Shown here in pieces: positions 17,350 to 25,939 of a DNA stretch of 33,404 nt. This DNA is from CAINVV01 sp964506325 (GTDB lineage: Bacteria; Bacteroidota; Bacteroidia; Bacteroidales; Prolixibacteraceae). The notes under the pieces were generated by a model. That model saw only the letters and a list, made by a program, of their open reading frames with translations. It was not told where the DNA came from and did no database searches. Location of the stretch: assembly GCA_964506325.1 (NCBI GenBank), contig CAZDLO010000037.1, positions 1 to 33,404 on the forward strand. Direction: 5' to 3'. Both the position numbers and the translations under genes were made by a program. Every line of letters begins with the position of its first letter. Within the stretch, counting starts at the first letter, position 1.

Positions 17350-20247
17350 ATGAAATCACTGCGACCTGTATTTACAATTGCCATTTTTTGCCTTCTTATT
17401 GTCCAGGTTTCCTTCGGTCAGACCAGGGTTGAGAATAAAGTATTGTTCAAAAATGCTCCCGTACTGTTCAAAGAGGGCAATCGTATGTGCCAGCAGGTCG
17501 TAGTTAGCTGCAAAACAGACAAAGCGGGCGAACTCGTTGTTAAGGAGTCTGGTAAGGAGGTTCTGAAAAGCAATATCAAAAAGGGTGACAACACTTTCCT
17601 GATTACCATCCCGGCGGTTAACAGGGAAAAAAAGACAACCTTCACTGCAAAGATCGGTGAGGGTGTGCCTGTCTCTTCCAAATTTACAATAACTCCTCCC
17701 AAAAAGTGGGAAATTTACCTGGTGCAGCATTCTCATACAGACATCGGCTATACAAGGCCTCAGTCTGAAATCCTGGCCGAACACCAGCGATACATCGATT
17801 ATGCACTTGATTATTGCGATAAAACGGACAATTTCCCCGAAAATGCCAGGTTTCGCTGGACCTGCGAATCGGCATGGGTCGTTAAAGAGTATCTGAAAAC
17901 AAGGCCTTCCTCACAAATAGAAAGATTGAAGAAAAGAATTTCCGAAGGTAGAATTGAAGTGACAGGGATGTTCTGCAATATGGCAGAAACCTCGGATGAG
18001 AACCTGATGACAGATTTTCTTCGCCCGCTCCAAGCCATCAGTGATGCAGGAATTCCGGTAAAAACAGTGATGCAGAACGATGTGAATGGCATCGCCTGGT
18101 GTATGCCTGATTATTTCAAAAATACAGGAGTGAAATACCTGAATATGGGAATCAACGAAACAAGATCTATTTTGCCGTTTGATCTTCCAACTTGTTTCTG
18201 GTGGAAATCACCTTCAGGAGAGAAATTGTTGTCTTTCAGGGCAGACCATTACATGACAGGAAACTTTATGGGCATTGAAAGCCAGGCAATTAAACCGGAA
18301 AGGCTGCTGGGCCATCTGGCTGACCTCGATGCTAAAAAATACCCGTTTGATAAAATTGCAGTTCAGTATTCCGGCTATTTTACCGACAATGCACCTCCTT
18401 CAACAGCAGGGTGTCAATTGGTGAAAGATTGGAATGACAAGTATGAATACCCTAAATTGAAACTTACAGTTGTCAGCGAATTTTTCGAATACGTCGAAAA
18501 AAATTATGCTGACCGGTTGCCGGTAATGCAAAAAGCCTGGCTGGATTGGTGGACCGACGGTGCGGGATCGGCGTCGCGCGAAACGGCTGAAGTTCGCAAG
18601 ATGCAGAATATGAAACAGGTAGATGAAGGTCTTTTTGCCATGGTTTCCATTATGGGAGGCGAGCAGAATCCTGAATTGGCCGCAGAAATTGACCACATCG
18701 CTGAAAATGCTATTTTTTACGACGAACATACCTTTGGAGCCGATGAAAGCATAGACCATCCATATTCAGAAAATACGGTACATCAATGGCTGCAAAAGGG
18801 AGCATATGCCTGGGAAGCTGTCAAAATGCAGACATTGCTCCACGAAGAGGCACTTGCAAGGTACCAGCCATTTTTAAAGAAAGCAGACTTTCCTGTTATT
18901 CATGTTATAAATTCATTGGGCTGGAAACGTTCAGGAAATGTTAAGCTTTTTGTTGATTTTGAAGTGCTGCCTGTCAATAAAAGGACCAGGATAACCGACC
19001 TTTCCAACGGTACAGAAGTGATGGCACAGCTGATTCACAAACGGGCGGAAGGAGCCTATTGGGAAATGGAGGTAAAGGATATACCGGCATTGGGAGTAAA
19101 AACCCTGAAAATTGAAGTGCTGGATCAGCCTGCCCCAGTAGAAAGTCCATCAACAGTGACTGAGACCCTTGAGAATCAGTTTTACAGGCTGCAGGTTGAT
19201 AAATCCAGCGGTGCGCTTAACAGCCTTTACGACAAGGAATTAAAACTTGAATTGATTGATCCTCAGAATCCCTGGAAAATCGGGCAGGTGATTCATGAAA
19301 CATTGCCTAAACGAGATCAGTACATGCCCGCTCATACTTCAGTTTCAAACATTAAAGTTGAAAACGGCACAAAGGGCAATGTATGGGAAAGCATAAAAAT
19401 TAAAGCTGACATTGCCGGGATGGAAAAGGGAACGGACAATGCCCCCAAAGGGTTGGATATGGAAATCAGGCTTTACAAAAACACAAAGAAAATAGAACTC
19501 AGATACACCGCTCACAAACTGATAATTACCGATCCTGAAGCTTTATATGTTGCCTTTCCTTTTTCCTTGAGTGGCTCCAGGATCGTCTTTGAAACCATAG
19601 GCGGAACCCTTACGCAGGGCGACCAGATCCCGGGATCCTCCTCTGACTGGAATGTCGCACAGAATTTCGTTGCGGTTAGAAGCAAAGATGCGCAGATCGT
19701 CATAGTCAGCGATGAGATTCCCCTTTGGCAGTTCAGTGGCTTCAACATGGGGAAATTCGAGCGTTACCCCAAACAGGGAAAACCCTGGCTGTACTCCTGG
19801 ATAATGAACAATTACTGGTTTACCAATTTCAGGGCATACCAGGAGGGAGGCTTTACCTGGACCTACCAGCTCACTTCATCTGCTGATACTTCCAACACAT
19901 TTGCAACCAAATTTGGCTGGGGGGAGCGTAATATTTTCCCGACCCGCACCTTCACTGCCGGTAAACCGGAGCTGAAAAACACGGTAAGTCAAAGCCTGAA
20001 AATTGAGGGAGATTCCAATGTCCTCCTTGTAAACAGCAGGCCAACAACGGATGGCAAGAATGCAGTTAAATTGCATTTCAGGGAACTGGACGGAAAAAAA
20101 GGAGAAATTTCAGTTGCTTCTCTTGTCCAGGGAAGGGAAATAAAAACTATAAATATCGTCAACGCGATCGGGAAAAGAATTTCCTCCTGTACTTCATCAA
20201 TTAATTTCGAACCATTTGAGGTGAAATTCATTGAAATCCAGTTTTAA
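17350..20247 (+). CDS. Secreted GH38 alpha-mannosidase
   Basis: A 965-residue protein with a signal peptide (MKSLRPVFTIAIFCLLIVQV, likely cut before Q24), so periplasmic or extracellular. A beta-type domain of about 90 residues precedes the catalytic domain. That domain opens with HSHTDIGYTRPQ (H127, H129, D131), the zinc-binding start of GH38. D244 in QNDVNG fits the catalytic nucleophile by position (inferred). The C-terminal half is beta-rich with LDMEIRLYKNTKKIELRY, as in GH38 C-terminal domains. The family hydrolyses terminal alpha-mannosides. The ATG at 17350 is chosen because the promoter -7 element covers the alternative TTG start. A GH92 gene follows on the same strand after 165 bp. 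Confidence 0.9.
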   Translation: MKSLRPVFTIAIFCLLIVQVSFGQTRVENKVLFKNAPVLFKEGNRMCQQVVVSCKTDKAGELVVKESGKEVLKSNIKKGDNTFLITIPAVNREKKTTFTAKIGEGVPVSSKFTITPPKKWEIYLVQHSHTDIGYTRPQSEILAEHQRYIDYALDYCDKTDNFPENARFRWTCESAWVVKEYLKTRPSSQIERLKKRISEGRIEVTGMFCNMAETSDENLMTDFLRPLQAISDAGIPVKTVMQNDVNGIAWCMPDYFKNTGVKYLNMGINETRSILPFDLPTCFWWKSPSGEKLLSFRADHYMTGNFMGIESQAIKPERLLGHLADLDAKKYPFDKIAVQYSGYFTDNAPPSTAGCQLVKDWNDKYEYPKLKLTVVSEFFEYVEKNYADRLPVMQKAWLDWWTDGAGSASRETAEVRKMQNMKQVDEGLFAMVSIMGGEQNPELAAEIDHIAENAIFYDEHTFGADESIDHPYSENTVHQWLQKGAYAWEAVKMQTLLHEEALARYQPFLKKADFPVIHVINSLGWKRSGNVKLFVDFEVLPVNKRTRITDLSNGTEVMAQLIHKRAEGAYWEMEVKDIPALGVKTLKIEVLDQPAPVESPSTVTETLENQFYRLQVDKSSGALNSLYDKELKLELIDPQNPWKIGQVIHETLPKRDQYMPAHTSVSNIKVENGTKGNVWESIKIKADIAGMEKGTDNAPKGLDMEIRLYKNTKKIELRYTAHKLIITDPEALYVAFPFSLSGSRIVFETIGGTLTQGDQIPGSSSDWNVAQNFVAVRSKDAQIVIVSDEIPLWQFSGFNMGKFERYPKQGKPWLYSWIMNNYWFTNFRAYQEGGFTWTYQLTSSADTSNTFATKFGWGERNIFPTRTFTAGKPELKNTVSQSLKIEGDSNVLLVNSRPTTDGKNAVKLHFRELDGKKGEISVASLVQGREIKTINIVNAIGKRISSCTSSINFEPFEVKFIEIQF

Positions 20248-20334
20248 GGCATTTCGGTTATTCGCTATTATATCGGCTTTGGTCGGGTATGAACAATGCC
20301 GATTTGACAAAACCGGCAACTTCAGTAAGGGCGG

Positions 20335-20353
20335 ATTAGGCGCATGCGCTAAT
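20335..20353. promoter_or_regulatory. GC-rich imperfect palindrome upstream of the GH92 gene
   Basis: ATTA-G-GCGCATGCGC-TAAT: a perfect 10-bp palindrome extended by four more pairs if one G is bulged. It lies about 60 bp before the GH92 ATG, in the 165-bp gap after the GH38 gene. It has no T-tract, so it is more like an operator or leader hairpin than a terminator. I found no full TAnnTTTG element in this gap. Confidence 0.35.
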
Positions 20354-20412
20354 TATGGTTCACAGGTGAAAAATACCCGGCAATATCCGGCAATTATCTA
20401 AAATTCAAAAAC

Positions 20413-22680
20413 ATGAACAGGATATCCATTTTTTATTGGTTGCTAATTGTTCTATTATATTCCTGTACGGGTAAAGATGTGACAATGTATGTGGATCCGA
20501 ATATCGGGGGCGTTGCACCGCTTCTTACCACCAAAAAACCTACAGTTCACCGGCCGAATTCTATGGTCAGGGTATTTCCTGTGACAAAGCCTGGACTGGA
20601 AGACCGGTATCTGTCAGATAAGATTTATGGATTTGGCCTGAATATGCCGGCATACAGGATGGGCCATGTCACAGAATTAATGCCAACACGCGGAGAAATT
20701 TCAACAGATTTAAATCTCAATGCGGCAGGTTATGACCACGACCAGGAAGAAGTTCATCCCTGGTATCACCGGGTTATTCTGGAGGATAAGGATATAATTG
20801 CCGACTGGACAACAACGGAAAGAGCTGTAATATATAGGTTTAACTTTCAGAAACCCGGACAGTCCAACATCATATTCAGGTCTAATAACAAGGCGTATTT
20901 TACGTCGGTAACCTCCAATTCTATCCAGGGCTGGGAAGAATTTCAGCATGCAAGGCAATATTTTTATGCCGAATTTTCTGAAGCACCCGCTCAAACATCC
21001 TATTTCAGGGGATCACAAATCGGGCCCGGTGCCAGGGATATATCAGGGAAAGGAGCCGGGGCGGCAGTTTCATTCAAATCATCCGAAAAAGCTATCTCAG
21101 TAAGGATTGGAATATCCTACATCGACGAGCAACAGGCCAGGGCAAACCTTCAAAAAGAGACAGAAGGCCGTTCCTTTGAATCTATCAGGGATGAAAGCCG
21201 GGTGATCTGGGAAAAGGCACTCAGCAGGATCCTGGTATCAGGAGGTACTGAAAAGCAGATGAGAATTTTCTACACCTCTTTTTACAGGGCCCTTGAGCGA
21301 ATGGTTGATATTTCTGAATATGGCAGGTATTTCAGCGGATACGACAATAAAGTTCATCCCGATGGGGGAAAGCCCTTCTTTGTGGACGATTGGCTGTGGG
21401 ATACATTCCGCTGCCTCCATCCGCTGGGTATTCTCCTGGATCCGGATCAACAGGCTCTGATGGCTGATTCCTATGTGAAAATGTATGAGCAGAACGGCTG
21501 GATGCCTACTTTTCCACAGTTCTATGGTGATTTCCCTGCCATGATCGGGTTTCATACAGCCCCGTTGATCTGGGACAATTACCAGAAGGGTAACCGCAAT
21601 TTCGATGTGGAAAAGGCTTACGAGGGGTTGAGAAAGAATGCTCTCGAGGCGACGATGGTCCCCTGGAGGACTGGTCCTGCCTGTTCTTTAGACTCATTCT
21701 ACCGAACGAACGGATGGTTTCCTGCCCTCCCTAAAGATAGTGCTGAAAAAGTGACATTGGTGGATGGATTTGAAAGCCGTCAGGCTGTTGCCCTATCCCT
21801 TGAACACAGTTACGACGACTGGTGCCTGGCACAGCTGGCAAAAGCGCTCCACAAAGATTCTGATTACAAATATTTCATGCAAACTTCACAGAATTACAGG
21901 AAAGTTTTCAATGAAAAGACAGGCTATATGTCACCCAAAATGGCCAACGGAAAATGGGTTGAACCTTTTGATCCGCAACTTTCAGGTGGTTATGGCAGCA
22001 GGGCCTATTACGCTGAAAATAATGCATGGATATGGAATTTTAATGTCATGCATGATATACCAGGACTGATAGGGTTAATGGGTGGTAATGACCTCTTTGC
22101 CGATAGGCTGGATCAGCTGTTCAATGAACCTACCAGGAATTCCAAATGGCAGTTCATGGGGCAGTTTCCAGATGCCTCAGGCCTGAACGGTATGTTTCCA
22201 GCAGGGAATGAGCCTTCGTTCCATGTTCCCTATTTGTACAATTATGCCGGCAAGCCCTGGAAAACACAACGCCGTATCCGGGAAATTATGGATATGTGGT
22301 TCGATGACAGCCCATTGGGACTTTCCGGGGATGAGGACGGAGGTGCCCTTTGTTCCTGGTATATGTTCTCAGCGATGGGGTTTTATCCCGTCACAACCGG
22401 AACGGGATTGTACGCAATTGGTTCGCCCTTTTTTGAAAAGACAGAAATCTTCCTGAAGGATGGCAAAAAATTCAGGGTTATTGCCAACGGTTGCTCTAAA
22501 AAGAACAAATACATTCAGTCGGCAAAGTTGAATGGGCTGGATTTTAACAGGTGCTGGATCAAACATTCAGAAATAGTAAACGGAGGGGTGCTTGAATTGA
22601 GGATGGGTGACAAACCGAATAAATCATGGGCGAATGCGCCGGCAGTCTATGACCTGCTCTTAAAGGAAACATTAAATTGA
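20413..22680 (+). CDS. GH92-family alpha-mannosidase lipoprotein, divergent
   Basis: A 755-residue lipoprotein: the signal ends in VLLYSC with the lipidated Cys at position 18, so it is membrane-anchored. GH92 features are YVDPNIGG near the N-terminus, the beta-sandwich with TTTERAVIYRFNF, and the (alpha/alpha)6 domain with DDWLWDTFRCLHPL (325-338). The active-site blocks are AGNEPSFHVPYLYNYAG (E600, presumed catalytic acid) and GLSGDEDGGALCSWYMFSAM (640-642). GH92 enzymes are calcium-dependent exo-alpha-mannosidases. Two departures from the common family sequence are visible: Phe where GNEPSHH usually has His, and DED where NDD is usual. The N-terminal domain also lacks the usual GTGGHGHT-type stretch. 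Activity on mannose is therefore probable but linkage and even sugar are uncertain. Confidence 0.85.
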   Translation: MNRISIFYWLLIVLLYSCTGKDVTMYVDPNIGGVAPLLTTKKPTVHRPNSMVRVFPVTKPGLEDRYLSDKIYGFGLNMPAYRMGHVTELMPTRGEISTDLNLNAAGYDHDQEEVHPWYHRVILEDKDIIADWTTTERAVIYRFNFQKPGQSNIIFRSNNKAYFTSVTSNSIQGWEEFQHARQYFYAEFSEAPAQTSYFRGSQIGPGARDISGKGAGAAVSFKSSEKAISVRIGISYIDEQQARANLQKETEGRSFESIRDESRVIWEKALSRILVSGGTEKQMRIFYTSFYRALERMVDISEYGRYFSGYDNKVHPDGGKPFFVDDWLWDTFRCLHPLGILLDPDQQALMADSYVKMYEQNGWMPTFPQFYGDFPAMIGFHTAPLIWDNYQKGNRNFDVEKAYEGLRKNALEATMVPWRTGPACSLDSFYRTNGWFPALPKDSAEKVTLVDGFESRQAVALSLEHSYDDWCLAQLAKALHKDSDYKYFMQTSQNYRKVFNEKTGYMSPKMANGKWVEPFDPQLSGGYGSRAYYAENNAWIWNFNVMHDIPGLIGLMGGNDLFADRLDQLFNEPTRNSKWQFMGQFPDASGLNGMFPAGNEPSFHVPYLYNYAGKPWKTQRRIREIMDMWFDDSPLGLSGDEDGGALCSWYMFSAMGFYPVTTGTGLYAIGSPFFEKTEIFLKDGKKFRVIANGCSKKNKYIQSAKLNGLDFNRCWIKHSEIVNGGVLELRMGDKPNKSWANAPAVYDLLLKETLN

Positions 22681-22705
22681 AGATGTGGAAAATGAGTTCT
22701 GAAAA

Positions 22706-22746
22706 TTATCATGTGATAAAACGGCATCCTATATTGATAATCAATA
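22706..22746. promoter_or_regulatory. Two short perfect palindromes upstream of the isomerase operon
   Basis: TTATCA-TG-TGATAA (22706-22719) and TATTGAT-A-ATCAATA (22732-22746) lie 26 bp apart, centre to centre, in the 149-bp gap before the isomerase gene. Downstream, TAAATTTTG (22787-22795) is a near match to the -7 promoter element with one extra base. The arrangement suggests an operator region for the downstream operon, but the evidence is positional only. Confidence 0.35.
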
Positions 22747-22829
22747 ATATGGAATTGAATTATTTTAACCCGTAACCCGTAACTCCTAAATTTTGAACGA
22801 TTGTTTAACTGCAAATTAATCCGAATACA

Positions 22830-23507
22830 ATGAAGCGAAGTGAAATTAACCGGATTCTTGTCCACGCCAGGGATTTCATGGCAGAAAAAAAATTCATTCT
22901 GCCGCCATGGGCATACTGGACCATGTCTGAGTGGAAAGAGAATCTGGGTGAAACAAATGAAATAAGGAATAATTTTCTGGGTTGGGATATTACCGACTTT
23001 GGTTCCGGTGACTTTAAAACCAGGGGGCTGTTTTTATTTACGATACGGAACGGGAAATTTGGGGTTGACAACAAGCCTTATGCGGAGAAAATAATGATAG
23101 TAGAGGAAAACCAGGAGACTCCTATGCATTTCCATTGGTCGAAGATGGAGGATATCATCAACCGGGGAGGAGGAAACCTTGTGATAGAATTGTACAATTC
23201 AAATTCAGACAATACCCTGGCTGCTTCCGACGTAAAATTTAAGACGGACGGAATAAGCCGGAATGTGCCGGCTGGCGGGAAAGTAATTCTTGAACCCGGG
23301 GAAAGTATCACACTTGAACAGGGAATGTACCACCGTTTCTATGGAGAGGAAGGCAAAGGAACAGTTTTGGTGGGAGAAGTAAGTGCTGTTAATGACGATA
23401 CGTCAGACAATTGCTTTATGGAAGAGATCGGAAGATTTCCGGTGATTGAGGAAGATGAACAGCCAATACATTTATTGGTTGGTGATTACAAAAAATTTCT
23501 AAGCTAA
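22830..23507 (+). CDS. D-lyxose/D-mannose ketol-isomerase
   Basis: A 225-residue cytoplasmic cupin enzyme of the D-lyxose isomerase family. The metal ligands are visible: H100 and H102 in PMHFHWSKMED, E107, and H168 in GMYHRFYGE. These match closely the H-H-E-H set known from the E. coli type D-lyxose isomerase. Such enzymes interconvert D-lyxose/D-xylulose and D-mannose/D-fructose. Placement behind two alpha-mannosidase genes favours D-mannose to D-fructose here (inference). It is the first gene of a tight operon: the PfkB kinase starts 13 bp downstream. Length is typical of the family. Confidence 0.9.
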   Translation: MKRSEINRILVHARDFMAEKKFILPPWAYWTMSEWKENLGETNEIRNNFLGWDITDFGSGDFKTRGLFLFTIRNGKFGVDNKPYAEKIMIVEENQETPMHFHWSKMEDIINRGGGNLVIELYNSNSDNTLAASDVKFKTDGISRNVPAGGKVILEPGESITLEQGMYHRFYGEEGKGTVLVGEVSAVNDDTSDNCFMEEIGRFPVIEEDEQPIHLLVGDYKKFLS

Positions 23508-23520
23508 AAACAGGATCAGG

Positions 23521-24729
23521 ATGCCGGATAAAACAAATAAAAAAACTATAACCGTCTCAGGTATTGGCTGTTGCCTTGTAGACGTTCTCTACAACAACAT
23601 AGATTTTAATTCAGATTCCATACGTCAGCTTCTTTCCAGGGTGAGGGGTGACGGAGGACTTCTTCCGGGGCAACTTGTTTTCCTGGAGGACTTTGTGAGG
23701 TTCGCTGGCATGCCTTTTGAGAGCCTGCTCAGTATCATCACAAATGATAAAACCCCTGATAAAATAAATATTGGCGGACCTTCCATCGTTCCATTGATCC
23801 ATCTTGCCCAGCTGACCAATCAGAATGATTGTGTAGTGAGATTTCTCGGCAGGGGAGGATCTGACGAAAATGGGAGCTATCTTTTGGCTGAATTGGAAAA
23901 AACCCCTGTAATCCTGCAGGATTATCAGCTGGTGCAGGGATACACACCTTCCACTTTTGTATTTTCGGATCCCGGATACGACAACGGTCATGGCGAAAGG
24001 ATGTTTGTCAACACAATTGGTGCAGCAAACTCTTTTCTGCCGGTTTATCTCACGGATGATTTCTTCACATCAGACATTGTGGTTTTCGGTGGAACAGCCC
24101 TGGTGCCCTCCATTCATGATCAGTTGGGAATGTTGTTGAAAAAATCAAAGGAACACAAGGCTGTAACCATCGTCAATACCGTGTTCGACTTCAGAAATGA
24201 GAAAATGAATCCAAACGGGAACTGGCCGATGGGCGAAGGACAGGATTCATATCAATACATAGATTTGCTGATTGCCGATTATGAAGAAGCGATTCGGCTT
24301 AGCGGAGCATCCGGCATCGAAGATGCGTGCAGATATTTTATTGACAGCGGACTCTCAGCTTTTATCATAACGAATGGCTCCAAAGATTTATATGGCTGGT
24401 CGGACGGAAGGGTTTTTGAGCCTGTGGAACTGGGGAAAATACCGGTTTGTCAGCAAATCTCGGACGAAGTAAAGGAAAACAAATTTGGGGATACGACAGG
24501 TTGTGGAGACAATTTTGTCGGTGGAATGCTTTATTCCCTGGTGGAACAGCTGAAACACCGGCAATCGAAGCCTGACCTGTTGGAAGCCGTATCCTGGGCA
24601 GTAGTCTCAGGAGGGTTTACCTGCTTTTACGTAGGTGGAATGTATCATGAGTCGGAGCGCGGTGAAAAACTGGCAAGGATAAAGCCCTATTACGAAAAAT
24701 ACAAATTGCAAATTGGAAATCGATCGTAG
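23521..24729 (+). CDS. PfkB-family carbohydrate kinase
   Basis: A 402-residue sugar kinase of the ribokinase/PfkB superfamily. The C-terminal signature DTTGCGDNFVGGML (about residues 324-337) contains the anion-hole glycines and the catalytic base Asp; a Cys takes the place of the usual Ala/Ser. The N-terminal GIGCCLVDVLY and the INIGGPSIVPLIHLAQL / RFLGRGGSDENG stretches fit the substrate-binding part. It is longer than typical PfkB enzymes (~310 aa). The substrate is not evident. Its position after a mannose/fructose isomerase and before a mannitol-1-phosphate dehydrogenase-like gene makes fructose phosphorylation an economical guess. The 3' end overlaps the next gene by 17 bp. Confidence 0.88.
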   Translation: MPDKTNKKTITVSGIGCCLVDVLYNNIDFNSDSIRQLLSRVRGDGGLLPGQLVFLEDFVRFAGMPFESLLSIITNDKTPDKINIGGPSIVPLIHLAQLTNQNDCVVRFLGRGGSDENGSYLLAELEKTPVILQDYQLVQGYTPSTFVFSDPGYDNGHGERMFVNTIGAANSFLPVYLTDDFFTSDIVVFGGTALVPSIHDQLGMLLKKSKEHKAVTIVNTVFDFRNEKMNPNGNWPMGEGQDSYQYIDLLIADYEEAIRLSGASGIEDACRYFIDSGLSAFIITNGSKDLYGWSDGRVFEPVELGKIPVCQQISDEVKENKFGDTTGCGDNFVGGMLYSLVEQLKHRQSKPDLLEAVSWAVVSGGFTCFYVGGMYHESERGEKLARIKPYYEKYKLQIGNRS

Positions 24730-25912
24730 TAAAATAGTCATTTTCGGAGCCGGAAAAATTGGCAGGTCCTTTTTGGGTCAGCTTTTTGGATGTTCAGGGT
24801 ACCGCGTCGTCTTCATTGATGTTGATCCTGTTTTGGTGGAAAGACTCAATGCAAGGGGCTGCTATCCGGTGGTCATAAAGGGGGACAGGGAAGAGAGTAT
24901 TATTGTTTCCAATGTTTCTGCCATTCAGGCATTTGAGGAGGAAAAAGTATCACGGGAAGCAGCTACTGCAGGAATCATCTCGGTAAATGTAGGAAAGAAT
25001 GCTCTTTCAAAAGTCATCCCGGTAATTGCCAAAGCATTAATAATAAGGCACAAACAATTTCCGGACGCTCCTCTGGACTTCATTCTTGCAGAAAACATGC
25101 TGGATGCTGCACTGTTTGTCAGGACTGGACTTCAGGCCTTTCTTCCGGAGGGGTACCCTCTTGATGCTTTGGTCGGATTAATTGAAACCAGTATCGGAAA
25201 AATGGTTCCTATCATGCCGCTGGCGGAGATGGAAAAAGATCCGCTGATGGTCTTTGCTGAACCCTACAACACCTTGATTCTGGATCAGAAGGGCTTCAGG
25301 GCTCCGATCCCCGACGTGAAAGGATTATCTCCCAAATCAAATATCAAGGCATGGGTTGATCGCAAAGCCTTCATTCACAACCTGGGACACGCAACAGCAG
25401 CTTATTACGGCCATTTTCTTCATCCTGACAGTGTTTATATGTATGAAATCCTGGAGGACACCAGGGTTTTAAATTTCACAAGATCTGTAATGCTGCAGTC
25501 TGCCGGCATTTTGTTGAAATGCTACCCTGACGATTTTACACAGGAAAGCCTTGTCCTCCATACAGATGATCTGATACTGCGTTTTCGCAACAAAGCACTG
25601 AAAGATACAATATACAGGGTGGGCCAGGATCTTGCAAGGAAGTTGGGTGATGGCGACCGCTTTATGGGTGCTATTCGTATGGCAATTGAAAACAACAGGT
25701 CGTACGATCTGATTTTGAAAGCAATGTCTTATGGCTTCTGCTTTCTGGCCAAAGATGAAAATGGATTGCAAAACCCTGATGATGCTGAATTTCTGGATCT
25801 GTTGGCTGCTGATTTTGAAAGCACTATGGTAAATGTCCTCCATTTCCTTGCAGAGAAGGATCGTTCCGAAATAGAGTGTCTGAAAACAATGTATATTTAC
25901 GATAATCAATAA
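24713..25912 (+). CDS. mtlD: Mannitol-1-phosphate 5-dehydrogenase-like enzyme
   Basis: A 399-residue NAD-dependent polyol dehydrogenase of the long-chain mannitol dehydrogenase family. The Rossmann motif IFGAGKIGRSFLGQLF lies at residues 10-25. The catalytic K-x4-N-x2-H motif is present in DRKAFIHNLGHATAAYYG. MtlD interconverts mannitol-1-phosphate and fructose-6-phosphate. No ATG lies near the N-terminus: the reading begins at a TTG (24713) inside the end of the kinase gene, only eight codons before the Rossmann strand, so TTG with translational coupling is the best start. No mannitol PTS genes are visible, so the direction may be mannitol synthesis or use of another phosphorylated polyol. 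The gene symbol is by similarity. Confidence 0.82.
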   Translation: MEIDRSKIVIFGAGKIGRSFLGQLFGCSGYRVVFIDVDPVLVERLNARGCYPVVIKGDREESIIVSNVSAIQAFEEEKVSREAATAGIISVNVGKNALSKVIPVIAKALIIRHKQFPDAPLDFILAENMLDAALFVRTGLQAFLPEGYPLDALVGLIETSIGKMVPIMPLAEMEKDPLMVFAEPYNTLILDQKGFRAPIPDVKGLSPKSNIKAWVDRKAFIHNLGHATAAYYGHFLHPDSVYMYEILEDTRVLNFTRSVMLQSAGILLKCYPDDFTQESLVLHTDDLILRFRNKALKDTIYRVGQDLARKLGDGDRFMGAIRMAIENNRSYDLILKAMSYGFCFLAKDENGLQNPDDAEFLDLLAADFESTMVNVLHFLAEKDRSEIECLKTMYIYDNQ

Positions 25913-25939
25913 CCGGGTATTAATAACCAAGCCAGAATT

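Noticed and set aside
25469..25930. 153-codon antisense ORF over the dehydrogenase gene
   Set aside because: Entirely antisense to a conserved gene and lacking family resemblance.
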